This document shows, piece after piece, positions 1 to 7,021 of a stretch of DNA of 64,000 nt. A model generated the notes under the pieces. That model was not told the origin of the DNA, searched no databases, and was given only the letters and a program-made list of their open reading frames with translations. The translations under genes were made by a program, and so were the position numbers. The stretch's first letter is position 1. The number at the start of each line of letters is the position of its first letter. The DNA comes from Geomonas subterranea (GTDB taxonomy: Bacteria; Desulfobacterota; Desulfuromonadia; Geobacterales; Geobacteraceae), in contig NZ_CP077683.1 in NCBI RefSeq assembly GCF_019063845.1, positions 62,001-126,000 on the forward strand. The letters run 5' to 3'.

Positions 1-36
1 GGGGTCTATGACGATGTTCAGACGTGCGGTTTTCAC
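1..36 (-). CDS. N-terminus of a small DNA-binding-like protein (runs off window)
   Basis: Reading leftwards from a GTG at 36, twelve codons remain in the window, giving MKTARLNIVIDP. A perfect Shine-Dalgarno, AAGGAGGT on the minus strand (45-52), sits 8 bases upstream, so this is a genuine start. The short sequence has the look of the N-terminal beta strand of a ribbon-helix-helix protein, but twelve residues cannot establish a family. It lies inside the mobile element, downstream of the traK/traL remnant and on the same strand. Confidence 0.5.
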   Translation of the reverse strand, partial: MKTARLNIVIDP

Positions 37-105
37 CTTGCTCCACCTCCTTATTTTATGTACATAATATACACATAATGCGAGAGGAAGGCAAGGATGT
101 TGGCC

Positions 106-294
106 CTATGCCGGGGCCGGATCATCGGGTGTTTCCTGATTTTGTTTTTCGAAACGACAGCTGAGGCAGCAACATGCGGCGCCGCCAGGCTTCTCCTGCA
201 TTTTCCCGTTCTTCCCTACATCTTTGACGTTCAGCCTACCTCGGCCTTTGCCGTCGCCCCCCTTCCCCTGCAGGGCGATGTGGAGTTTGGCCAT
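106..294 (-). pseudogene. traL: Truncated TraL (IncP-type, ParA-like) remnant
   Basis: The 62-codon frame begins MAKLHIALQGKGGDGKG, closely matching the start of IncP TraL, a ParA/MinD-like ATPase whose N-terminus is a deviant Walker A (normally QGKGGVGKS). After the P-loop the similarity stops and the rest is Cys/Gly/Lys-rich and unlike any ATPase. The start codon overlaps the traK stop (TAATG at 292-296), so the traK-traL coupling of IncP plasmids is preserved while the body of traL (about 240 residues in RP4) has been lost. A deletion or recombination after roughly 50 coding bases is inferred. The remaining peptide is unlikely to work. Confidence 0.6.
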
Positions 295-683
295 TAGTAT
301 AGGTCCTCCTTGTTTGCTGAAGGATTAAAGGTGAAGCCCTTTATCTCAGGTGTCTCCTTCTCCGGAGCGGCCGTCGCGGGCTTCGCGGTTTTGCTTGCGT
401 CGCCTGTGCTGCCGCGTTCATTAGCAGGTTGTTCCATGGGGCGGCCAGGCGGAGTCTGGATCAGGCTCTTCGTGTAGTTCCAGAAAGCAGCATAGCCGAA
501 GGCCACTTTCCCCTCTTCGTACAGGATTCCCCAGATACTCTTGATAGACCAACCATCGCCGAGTGCCTGTATGATTTCCTGGCGCAGGGCCAGGAAGATG
601 GCCCGGTTTTGATTTCTATTGGAGGCGAGGGGCTTTTTGCCGACAGCCTTGGCCGCTAATCGATCGGAGATGGTTTTGTTCAT
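294..683 (-). CDS. traK: TraK-like oriT-binding protein
   Basis: This 129-residue basic protein has a central block (DGWSIKSIWGILYEEGKVAFGYAAF, about residues 42-66) that matches the TraK family of IncP plasmids. There TraK binds the curved DNA beside nic and assists relaxosome formation. The C-terminal half (residues 75-129) is low complexity, rich in Pro, Ala, Thr and Lys. It is transcribed away from traJ and oriT, as in RP4, and the 684-860 gap is AT-rich with phased A/T tracts, which suits a TraK target. No good Shine-Dalgarno precedes the ATG. The family call is by remembered similarity and gene order. Confidence 0.7.
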   Translation of the reverse strand: MNKTISDRLAAKAVGKKPLASNRNQNRAIFLALRQEIIQALGDGWSIKSIWGILYEEGKVAFGYAAFWNYTKSLIQTPPGRPMEQPANERGSTGDASKTAKPATAAPEKETPEIKGFTFNPSANKEDLY

Positions 684-867
684 GGTGTCGGACCGAGATT
701 TTCCGCGATTGGAAGGTTACTTATTCCATATTCTGTGTATTGAGCGATATTTTTCGAAATCTTACCATATTGTTGGAAGATTTTTATTGATCAGCTCAAA
801 TTCTTGGAAAATCAGGGTAAAATTGCGACGTGGTCGAAAGTCGTATTGAGGAAATCGTTGCTCGGAG

Positions 868-980
868 CAGGGCAGGATAGGTGAAGGTGGCCACCCGGCA
901 AGCCGGTCGCCCCCCTTCACCACCCCTTATTCGCGCTGTGCGCTCAACGGGTATCCTGCTCTGCGAGGCGGACGGCTACC
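868..980. other. oriT: IncP/RP4-type origin of transfer (oriT)
   Basis: On the minus strand this stretch reads CGCAGAGCAGGATACCCGTT, then GCGAATAAGGG, then an imperfect inverted repeat (881-898 with 903-920, arms GTGAAGGTGGCCACCCGG and CCGGTCGCCCCCCTTCAC), then CTTCACCTATCCTGCCC. Each block and its order match the RP4 oriT. The nick motif ATCCTG|C places nic on the minus strand between the complements of 873 and 872. As in RP4 it lies between divergent traK and traJ, and the inverted repeat is where TraJ binds in RP4. The companion relaxase is RP4-like, so the site is probably cognate. Confidence 0.9.
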
Positions 981-1046
981 GCCATCCAAGAGGTCAAAAT
1001 TACGAAAGAAAAGAGACCAACACGTAGAAAGCGGCTGCGCGTTCCT

Positions 1047-1364
1047 GTGCTGCCGGACGAAGAGGCTGCCATCAAGAAGATGGCGGCTTCCACCGGCCTT
1101 CCCGTCGCCGTGTTCCTGCGGAACGTGGGTTTGGGCTACCAGGTCCGCAGCATTCTGGACCACAAGGCGGTTGAAGAACTGGTACGCATCAACGGTGATC
1201 TAGGCCGTTTAGGGGGGCTTCTGAAACTTTGGCTTGCCGATGACCCGCGTGCTGCGCAATACGGGGAGAGGCTTGTCCGAGCCCTCCTCACAAAGATAGA
1301 AGACACCCGCGATCAGATGCACAGGATCATGCAGACTGTGGTCATGCAAAGGCCCGGTCGGTGA
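1047..1364 (+). CDS. traJ: TraJ-like relaxosome accessory protein
   Basis: The protein matches IncP TraJ, which binds the oriT inverted repeat and recruits the TraI relaxase. Landmarks are PDEEAAIKKMAASTGLPVA, the ribbon-helix-helix-like N-terminal half, and the conserved INGDLGRLGGLLKLWLADDP block (residues 49-68). The length of 105 from the GTG at 1047 is short at the N-terminus compared with RP4 TraJ. The same frame is open upstream and encodes a basic stretch (TRRKRLRVPVLPDEE). An ATT at 999, 5 bases after AAGAGG, is a possible non-canonical start. It is followed 28 bases later by traI, in the RP4 gene order. Confidence 0.85.
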   Translation: MLPDEEAAIKKMAASTGLPVAVFLRNVGLGYQVRSILDHKAVEELVRINGDLGRLGGLLKLWLADDPRAAQYGERLVRALLTKIEDTRDQMHRIMQTVVMQRPGR

Positions 1365-1392
1365 ATTTTAGCGGCTGAAATACGAGACCGTC

Positions 1393-3612
1393 GTGATAGC
1401 CAAAAAAGTACCCATGAGGTCCATCCGCAAGAGCGATTTTGGTGCCTTGGTGGAGTATCTCACCGACGGCCAGGGCAAACATGAACGTATTGGAAATGTG
1501 TGGGCCACCAATTGCCAGTCGGAAGGCTGGCAAGTCGCGATCACAGAAGTTCTAAACACACAGGCGCAAAACACCCGAGCGAAAGCGGACAAAACCTATC
1601 ACGTCATCGTCAGCTTCCGGGCCGATGAACAGCCGGATGGGGCAACCCTCAAGGCCATTGAGACTCGTATCTGCGAGGGTTTGGGCTACGACAACCATCA
1701 GCGTATCTGTGTCGTGCACCCCGACACGGACAACCTGCATTTTCACATCGCCATCAACAAGATTCACCCGACCCTCTACACGATTCGTGATCCCTATAAC
1801 GACCACTGGACGTTGGGAATCCTCTGCAAGAGATTGGAACAGGAGTACCACCTCCAAGCCGACAATCATCAGGTCGGAAAAACGGGGAGTCAAGACCGGG
1901 CTGCCGACATGGAGCGGCAGGCCGGGGTGCAAAGCCTGTTGGGCTGGATCCAGCGCGAATGTGCCGACCAACTGAAGAATGCACGAAGCTGGGGGGAACT
2001 GCATACGATACTGGGCCGCAACGGCCTCGAACTTCGGGAAAAGGGTAACGGACTCGTCATCACTAACGGCTCAGGTATCGGCGTTAAAGCCAGTTCTGTG
2101 GCGATGGAACTATCGAAAATGAGGCTCGTACGTCGCTTGGGGGATTTCCAGCCGGCAGACGTCACGAAAAGACAGCACGGTCGGCAGTATGAGGCACGGC
2201 CGGTGCGCTTTTGGGGCGACACAACAAAGTTATTCCGCAGATACACTTCCGATATGGAAGCAGCAGCTACGGCCTGTAAAACCGAAGGGGCCGCCGCAAC
2301 GGAGCGCAAAAATCGGCACATCGAATCGGTCAGGAAAATAGCGCAGTACAAACGGGACGCAGTAAAAGTCATCAACTGTTCCAAGATAAGCAAGAAAGTG
2401 CTGTACGGCGTAATCAACAGAACGCTTAAGGTCGAGATCCTGAAGATCAAAAGGCGATGCCTCGCAGAACGGGTGGCCATCAAGGGCAAATATAAACAGC
2501 TCACATGGGCCGACTGGCTAAGAGCGAAGGCCGTCAAAGGAGACCTAGAGGCGCTGGCCGCTTTGCGCGCTTGCGAGGCGGCAACCGGCCTGAAGGGGGA
2601 CACCATAACCGGCAAGGGCGGCAGTAAGCATGCGCCGCTAACGGCAGAGCTGGACTGCATCACCAAGAAGGGGACGATCATCTATCACGTCGGCTCAACT
2701 GCGGTGCGCGACGACGGGGAAAGGCTCCAGGTTTCACGGGGGGCAAACATGGAGGGGCTGCAAGGCGCTCTACTCTTGGCGTCAGAACACTATGGCAGTT
2801 GCATCGCCGTCAACGGTACCGAGGCCTTCAAGGAACAGGTGGTCCGGGCGGCCGCAGTCGGCAAGCTGTCCGTTACCTTTAACGATGCCGCATTGGAGCG
2901 CCGCCGCCAGGAACTGCTGGGATCGGGGGGCCTCAGGGAGGAAGCCAGTGGACACGACAAACAACCGGGCGCTCGAGCCGCCGGCGAAAGATCAGGAGTC
3001 GACGGAGGATATGATAGCCGCGGCAGTGGCGGCCATGGATGCACCGCTGCAGCAATCCATCCAAGGGGAACCATCCGAGGAACAACAGCCGAGGGAGGCG
3101 TTGCCCGTTACGATAAGCCCTATGTTGGAGGCGTTGGACGAAAGCCACCGCCCCAAAGCCAGAACCGTCTGCGAGAGCTGTCCGAACTTGGTGTGGTTCA
3201 ACTCGCCAGCGGAGATCAAATGCTACTGCCGCGCGATGTTGCTAATCGTTTAGGGCGAGAAGGAACCAAACCAGATCACGGCGTGCGACGGGATATTCCT
3301 CGGCCAGGAGAGATGACGGTAGGCCAAGCCGCCGCGGAGAAGTATGTCGCCGAACGTGAGGCCATGCGACTGAAAGCCTCAGGTGTGCCTAAACACCGGC
3401 TTTACGACCAAGAGGGGCGAACCACCGCCGCCTACGCGGGAATCCGCCAGGTGGAAGGGGAAACCCTGATTCTTCTGAAACGAGACGAGGAGATCCTGGT
3501 TCTGCGAGTCGCCGCCAGCGCCGCCGAGCGGCTCAAGCGTGTGGCGATCGGCGAAACCGTCACCGTTACGGCCAAAGGGCGCGTCGCTAGAACCAAAGCG
3601 CGGAAGATATAA
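1393..3612 (+). CDS. traI: TraI relaxase (MOB-P, RP4 type)
   Basis: Relaxase that nicks oriT and stays covalently bound to the 5' end. All three RP4 TraI active-site motifs occur at the same residue numbers: Tyr22 (LVEYLTD), Ser74 (HVIVSFR) and the histidine motif HPDTDNLHFHIAINKIHP with His116 and His118. The GTG start gives MIAKKVPMRSIRKSDF, almost the RP4 start. At 739 residues it is near the RP4 length (732). The central part (about 290-380) is Lys/Arg-rich and coiled, and the C-terminus is a small conserved domain. A second gene, traH, is read in another frame within 2948-3316. The element carries no visible mating-pair genes here, so transfer would need a helper. Confidence 0.93.
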   Translation: MIAKKVPMRSIRKSDFGALVEYLTDGQGKHERIGNVWATNCQSEGWQVAITEVLNTQAQNTRAKADKTYHVIVSFRADEQPDGATLKAIETRICEGLGYDNHQRICVVHPDTDNLHFHIAINKIHPTLYTIRDPYNDHWTLGILCKRLEQEYHLQADNHQVGKTGSQDRAADMERQAGVQSLLGWIQRECADQLKNARSWGELHTILGRNGLELREKGNGLVITNGSGIGVKASSVAMELSKMRLVRRLGDFQPADVTKRQHGRQYEARPVRFWGDTTKLFRRYTSDMEAAATACKTEGAAATERKNRHIESVRKIAQYKRDAVKVINCSKISKKVLYGVINRTLKVEILKIKRRCLAERVAIKGKYKQLTWADWLRAKAVKGDLEALAALRACEAATGLKGDTITGKGGSKHAPLTAELDCITKKGTIIYHVGSTAVRDDGERLQVSRGANMEGLQGALLLASEHYGSCIAVNGTEAFKEQVVRAAAVGKLSVTFNDAALERRRQELLGSGGLREEASGHDKQPGARAAGERSGVDGGYDSRGSGGHGCTAAAIHPRGTIRGTTAEGGVARYDKPYVGGVGRKPPPQSQNRLRELSELGVVQLASGDQMLLPRDVANRLGREGTKPDHGVRRDIPRPGEMTVGQAAAEKYVAEREAMRLKASGVPKHRLYDQEGRTTAAYAGIRQVEGETLILLKRDEEILVLRVAASAAERLKRVAIGETVTVTAKGRVARTKARKI
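2948..3316 (+). pseudogene. traH: TraH-like frame nested in traI, interrupted by an amber codon
   Basis: In RP4, TraH, an acidic relaxosome-stabilising protein, is encoded inside traI in another frame. Here a GTG at 2948 follows AGGGAGG by 6 bases and opens an acidic protein (KDQESTEDMIAAAVAAMDAP, then CESCPNLVWF and EIKCYCRAMLLIV). The frame meets TAG at 3251-3253 after 101 codons, yet beyond it the same frame continues GEKEPNQITACDGIFLGQER to a TGA at 3314. The continuation reads like the native C-terminus. The stop falls where I would expect Trp (TGG to TAG). In traI the same base only changes a Leu codon (TTG to TTA). It is either a truncated TraH or needs amber suppression. Confidence 0.65.
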
Positions 3613-4232
3613 AAGACAGGTTCAACAACCCGCGGGACCGCAGTTGCAGGGAAGGGCCAAAAGGCCCAAGACCCGCAGGATAATCACGGTGCCGCGGTCT
3701 TCTCGTCGCGGGCCTGCAGACTGCCAGCAGGTTCTCCGCACAGCATTCCGATGCCAGCCCGCGCTGCGCGGGAGCATCCGCGAGGCTCCGTGACGGTTGG
3801 CCTCGGGCTGCTCGTCGTGGTCTATCCGCCGGCGCTGCTCATCCGGCCCGAATAGCGGATGCCGCCCCCTCGCTACAACCGTCAGGGCTTAAAGCCCCGC
3901 CGTATTCCGCTTCCCCTTCTGCGGGAGAACGCCTCCGCAACCGCTCATCATCAAGCCATGCACCCTTCAATAGGACCGGAAACCAGAGCAGCCCAACAAA
4001 GGGGGGCGAGCCGTTGGAGCGGAGCCCTTCGCGGCAAACAGTGGTCATACTGAGAGGGGTCGAACGTCCGATCTTCTGCCAAAGCAGATGTATTACTTAA
4101 TGGGTGGTGTTAATTATTTCTAAAGTTTGATGCAGCCGTGTCCGATATCAAATATATTGCCTATCAACGCCACCAGCCGCCCGATGAAGCCGGCCTCACG
4201 TTAGGGGTTGATTCCAGCATTAGGAGGCTTCT
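3613..4232. other. Non-coding stretch within the mobile element
   Basis: No open frame here has a ribosome-binding site together with protein-like sequence. The left 440 bases are GC-rich and carry scattered short inverted sequences; the right 170 bases (about 4060-4230) are AT-richer and probably hold the promoter of the AlpA-like gene. I see no recognisable gene, transposon end or RNA. Confidence 0.5.
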
Positions 4233-4517
4233 ATGGACATGGATAAAGTGATCCGGCGCAAGCAACTCCTTGAGATGATAGGGGTAAGCGCCGCAACCCA
4301 ATATCGTATGGAAAGGGCAGGGCTGTTCCCCCGGAGGTTTAGGCTCGGCAAGGGCTTGGTAGGGTGGCACCTGACCGAAATCGAGGAGTGGCTAAGGAGT
4401 CGCGAGCCGGTGTCGATTCACTGTCCGGATGCCACGAATAAAGGCAGCATTGTGGGAGTGGTGCCGCAGGTTGAAGTGCTGGGGCACCGCCCGGGGAGAG
4501 GGCGGAAGGACCCTTGA
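4233..4517 (+). CDS. AlpA-family excisionase/regulator
   Basis: This is a 94-residue protein with a MerR-like winged helix-turn-helix of the AlpA/phage regulatory type: VIRRKQLLEMIGVSAATQYRMERAGLFPRRFRLGKGLVGWHLTEIEEWLRSR (residues 5-56). Such proteins activate integrase genes or act as directionality factors for P4-like elements. TAGGAGG sits 7-8 bases before the ATG. The gene converges on the integrase and their stop codons abut (4515-4517 and 4518-4520). That arrangement fits a factor that controls excision. The C-terminal 38 residues have no recognisable motif. Confidence 0.85.
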   Translation: MDMDKVIRRKQLLEMIGVSAATQYRMERAGLFPRRFRLGKGLVGWHLTEIEEWLRSREPVSIHCPDATNKGSIVGVVPQVEVLGHRPGRGRKDP

Positions 4518-5690
4518 TTAGTCTGCTAAGATACGTTTTAGTTCCTCTTCCCACAGCAGCATCGCCGCCTTCTTCTCCTTGGCGTACTGATGCAGGTTGT
4601 AAACCTTCACCACTCCCTGCTTCTTGTGGTTGAGAATCGCCTCTGCGTGCTCCTCCGGGATTCCTATCCGGGCCATTACGGTACGGGCGGTGCGCCTCAG
4701 GTCATGAGGGGTCCATTGTGGGAGGTTGAAGTACTTCCTACTCGCCACGTGCTGGGACAGGGTTTGCCTCACAATCGGGCACGGTTCCCCGGCATCTCCG
4801 GTTCTGTACGAGGGGAAGATGTACCCCTCGCTGTCCCCGATCAACTCCAATGCCAGGGGAGCAAGATAGACCCGGTGTGCTTCCTCGTTCTTGGTGTCCG
4901 CGCTCCCCAGCGTCCACCAATTCCCCTCGATCTGGCTGCGGTGCAGGCTGGCCACCTCCCCAGGACGCTGAGCGGTCACCAGCACCAGCTTGATCGCAGC
5001 CTTGGTCCTCTCGTCCCCTGTGCCTTCGTCTAATGACTTCCACAACTGCTTTAGTTCACTGTCGGACAGGATGCGTTTCTTGACGACGGGCTTCAGGGAC
5101 GGAATCACCTTGCTGAGTTTCAGCATCGGGTTCGCCTCCAGATGCTCTCGGTGGATGGCGTACTCGAAAACTCCTCTGGCCACCTTATGTACGTTTTTGG
5201 CCTGCCCCGGTGCACGTGTCGCTACGTGCTCCAGGAGGGCAATGGCATCGCGTCTTCTTATTTCGGTTATGGGGCGGTCCTTCCAGGTGGGGAGGACATC
5301 GTTCTCCAGCGACATCTTGACCGTCTTAAACCAGGCCTTGGCATGGTTTGCCTCAGACCACTTGATGTACTGTTCGGCGAAATCTCCGAAAGTGGCGATG
5401 ACAGGCTCTTCTGCCTCTTGGGGGAGAGGGACGTAGGCGGGGTCTTCACCAATCTGCACCTTATTGTAGGCCTCGTTGTACTTGACCCTCGCCTCCGCCA
5501 GGGACACGTACGGGTATTGGCCCAGGTAGAGGTTCTTCTTCTTCCCCTGGAAAAGGTATATGTACAGGAAGCTCTTGGTTCCCGACGGCAGCACCTGCAG
5601 GCAGAAGCCCCTTTTTTCACGAATGATCTGTTTCTTCTCCCCCGGCTTGATGCTTTGGAGATACTTGTCAGTAAATTGTTTCTTCATCAT
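4518..5690 (-). CDS. int: P4-type tyrosine integrase
   Basis: Site-specific recombinase of the element. The N-terminal arm-binding domain (DUF4102-like: TDKYLQSIKPGEKKQIIREKRGFCLQVLPSGTKSF...LYLGQYPYVSLAEAR) is followed by a core-binding domain and a catalytic domain. The catalytic residues visible are Arg in TAQRPGEVASL, HDLRRTART (His-x-x-Arg) and a C-terminal Tyr in VVKVYNLHQYAKEKKAAM. The frame is open to 5723, but GGAGAG lies just before the ATGs at 5690 and 5687, so I prefer the shorter form (about 390 residues, usual for the family). Its start faces the attachment site 200 bases away, with iterons between. Confidence 0.93.
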   Translation of the reverse strand: MMKKQFTDKYLQSIKPGEKKQIIREKRGFCLQVLPSGTKSFLYIYLFQGKKKNLYLGQYPYVSLAEARVKYNEAYNKVQIGEDPAYVPLPQEAEEPVIATFGDFAEQYIKWSEANHAKAWFKTVKMSLENDVLPTWKDRPITEIRRRDAIALLEHVATRAPGQAKNVHKVARGVFEYAIHREHLEANPMLKLSKVIPSLKPVVKKRILSDSELKQLWKSLDEGTGDERTKAAIKLVLVTAQRPGEVASLHRSQIEGNWWTLGSADTKNEEAHRVYLAPLALELIGDSEGYIFPSYRTGDAGEPCPIVRQTLSQHVASRKYFNLPQWTPHDLRRTARTVMARIGIPEEHAEAILNHKKQGVVKVYNLHQYAKEKKAAMLLWEEELKRILAD

Positions 5691-5727
5691 AACTCTCCGG
5701 GGAGGTGCAGCTCCCTGTTTCATGCCT

Positions 5728-5758
5728 GCATCCTTTGCATCCTTTTTGCATCCTTTTT
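5728..5758 (+). repeat. Three tandem GCATCCTTT iterons upstream of int
   Basis: GCATCCTTT (5728), GCATCCTTTTT (5737) and GCATCCTTTTT (5748) lie head to tail, 9 and 11 bases apart, between the integrase start and the attachment site. Arm-type integrase sites or an excisionase-binding site are the natural interpretations; which protein binds is inference. Confidence 0.6.
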
Positions 5759-5892
5759 GGGGCTGGCAAGGGGTGATGTGGGATGAAGCGTGTTGATGAA
5801 TTTTTAACAGTAAAACTGCGCAATGTCAACCGCTTACATTACGGTAATGAAGCGGGGTGAGCCGCGTTGATGCAGCGTGAAATGGTGAAAAA

Positions 5893-5950
5893 CCAGACTT
5901 AGGATCTGGCACCGCAAGGTATAGGGGTTCAAGTCCCCTCTCTCGCACCA
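5893..5950 (+). other. Attachment site: 3' part of tRNA-Leu(UAG)
   Basis: The sequence can be folded as the 3' two-thirds of a leucine tRNA. It has anticodon stem CCAGA/TCTGG around loop CTTAGGA (anticodon TAG at 5900-5902), a long class II variable arm, T-arm AGGGGTTCAAGTCCCCT, acceptor strand CTCTCGC, discriminator A and encoded CCA. The matching 5' acceptor strand GCGAGAG is absent; upstream bases only loosely resemble a D-arm. This is the product expected when a P4-type integrase recombines at the anticodon loop. The intact tRNA should lie at the other end of the element, left of the window. Confidence 0.85.
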
Positions 5951-5963
5951 GCTATTGTAATGA

Positions 5964-5996
5964 GGCTGCTATCTAATCAAGATCGCAGCCTTTTTT
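5964..5996 (+). terminator. Rho-independent terminator of the tRNA-Leu locus
   Basis: A ten-base stem with one mismatch (GGCTGCTATC / GATCGCAGCC, loop TAATCAA) is followed by six T. It directly follows the tRNA 3' end and is probably the original chromosomal terminator of that tRNA gene. Confidence 0.85.
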
Positions 5997-6212
5997 ACGT
6001 TCACGCCTATGCCAATCCCTATATACTCCCAAAACTTTGCCACACTGGGGACACTATGGCGGTAGCATCGAAGAAATAGTGAGTAGATGTGCGGCAGATT
6101 TTCCCCAGAAAAACAGCGCTGCGGTTTTTGGTGAGCGGGAGCCCTTCGAGCGGATCAAGCAGGCTCCATAGACGTGTAGAAGACTAGGAAGGGGAGGGCG
6201 GGAGACCTGAAA

Positions 6213-6590
6213 TTATTGATCCACAGGCTCGTTGCCCAAAACCGATCTGACCAGTTGGACCAGTTGTGATGGATGGAAAGGCTTCCGGAGTGCGTCAACA
6301 GACGGTGGGATTCTTTCATGGAACCCCGTCATGTAAATGACCTTGATGCCGGGGTTGATCTTCTTCATTTCGTTGTAACTTGATATGCCGTCCCTTCCGG
6401 GCATTACGATGTCTGTCACCAGCAACTCTATCGCATCGGTATTTTCGATGAACTTTTCCAGCGCATCCTGTCCATTGCTTGCCGTAATCACTGTGTAGCC
6501 GTTGCAGATAAGGAGGTCCCGAAGCACCTCCCTTATTTCCGGTTCATCATCCGCAAGCAAAATCGTCTCACGCTTTTCATTACACCTCAT
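6213..6590 (-). CDS. Single-domain response regulator (CheY-like)
   Basis: This 125-residue receiver domain has the acidic pair in ILLADDEPEIREVLRDLL, the phospho-acceptor Asp in LLVTDIVMPGRDG, and Thr and Lys in VIYMTGF and LRKPF. There is no output domain. GAGG precedes the ATG by 5 bases. On the same strand just upstream is a broken histidine kinase (6634-6990). This receiver may be what is left of a hybrid kinase whose other parts have decayed, since C-terminal receivers of Geobacter hybrid kinases look like this. A stand-alone phosphorelay protein is equally possible. Confidence 0.8.
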   Translation of the reverse strand: MRCNEKRETILLADDEPEIREVLRDLLICNGYTVITASNGQDALEKFIENTDAIELLVTDIVMPGRDGISSYNEMKKINPGIKVIYMTGFHERIPPSVDALRKPFHPSQLVQLVRSVLGNEPVDQ

Positions 6591-6633
6591 GCTGGCCTCA
6601 TGGTTCGTTAAAAAATAATCACTACAACGGCCT

Positions 6634-6990
6634 TTATACTAGCTGATCGCCAGAGAGTCTATGGACGATTGACCTCCATCTTCGAAAAAGCTCAATTGAG
6701 GTCAGTGTCTCAGCGCTTAAGTGATCTCCTAAACTCCCAAGGCGGATTTCCCATCCGCCAAAGTCCCCTCTTTGAGAAAAGCCTATGCACCTGGTGACAT
6801 TAGTAGGCTGGCAGAAGTATGTCAAGCAATGAAAGATGAGGAAAAGAGGAGGTTGAAGAACAGGCGCCACAAGCTCGCTCAGGTTGATGTCGTTAAGCGT
6901 CAGATCCGCTCTATTCACTCGTGACATTTCCAGGAGGGAATCGACCATCGACCCTATTGGGGACGCTCCGGACGGTATTCTCCGTTGCAC
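6634..6990 (-). pseudogene. Histidine kinase remnant (DHp fragment)
   Basis: About 45 residues (SGASPIGSMVDSLLEMSRVNRADLTLNDINLSELV) match the second helix and linker of HisKA dimerisation domains, as in phytochrome-like sensor kinases. The flanking sequence in the same frame is unlike any kinase: upstream there is no autophosphorylated His block, and downstream the ATPase domain is replaced by unrelated sequence. I interpret it as a degraded kinase gene. Confidence 0.5.
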
Positions 6991-7021
6991 CTTTTCAGTG
7001 CTGCCTGCCGGTTCGGCACCG

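Noticed and set aside
3539-3793. 84-residue frame after traI
   Set aside because: Overlaps the traI end in another frame, has no ribosome-binding site and an Arg/Pro-rich shadow composition.
5860-5950. A complete functional tRNA-Leu
   Set aside because: The 5' acceptor strand GCGAGAG and a proper D-arm are missing; only the 3' portion is tRNA-like.
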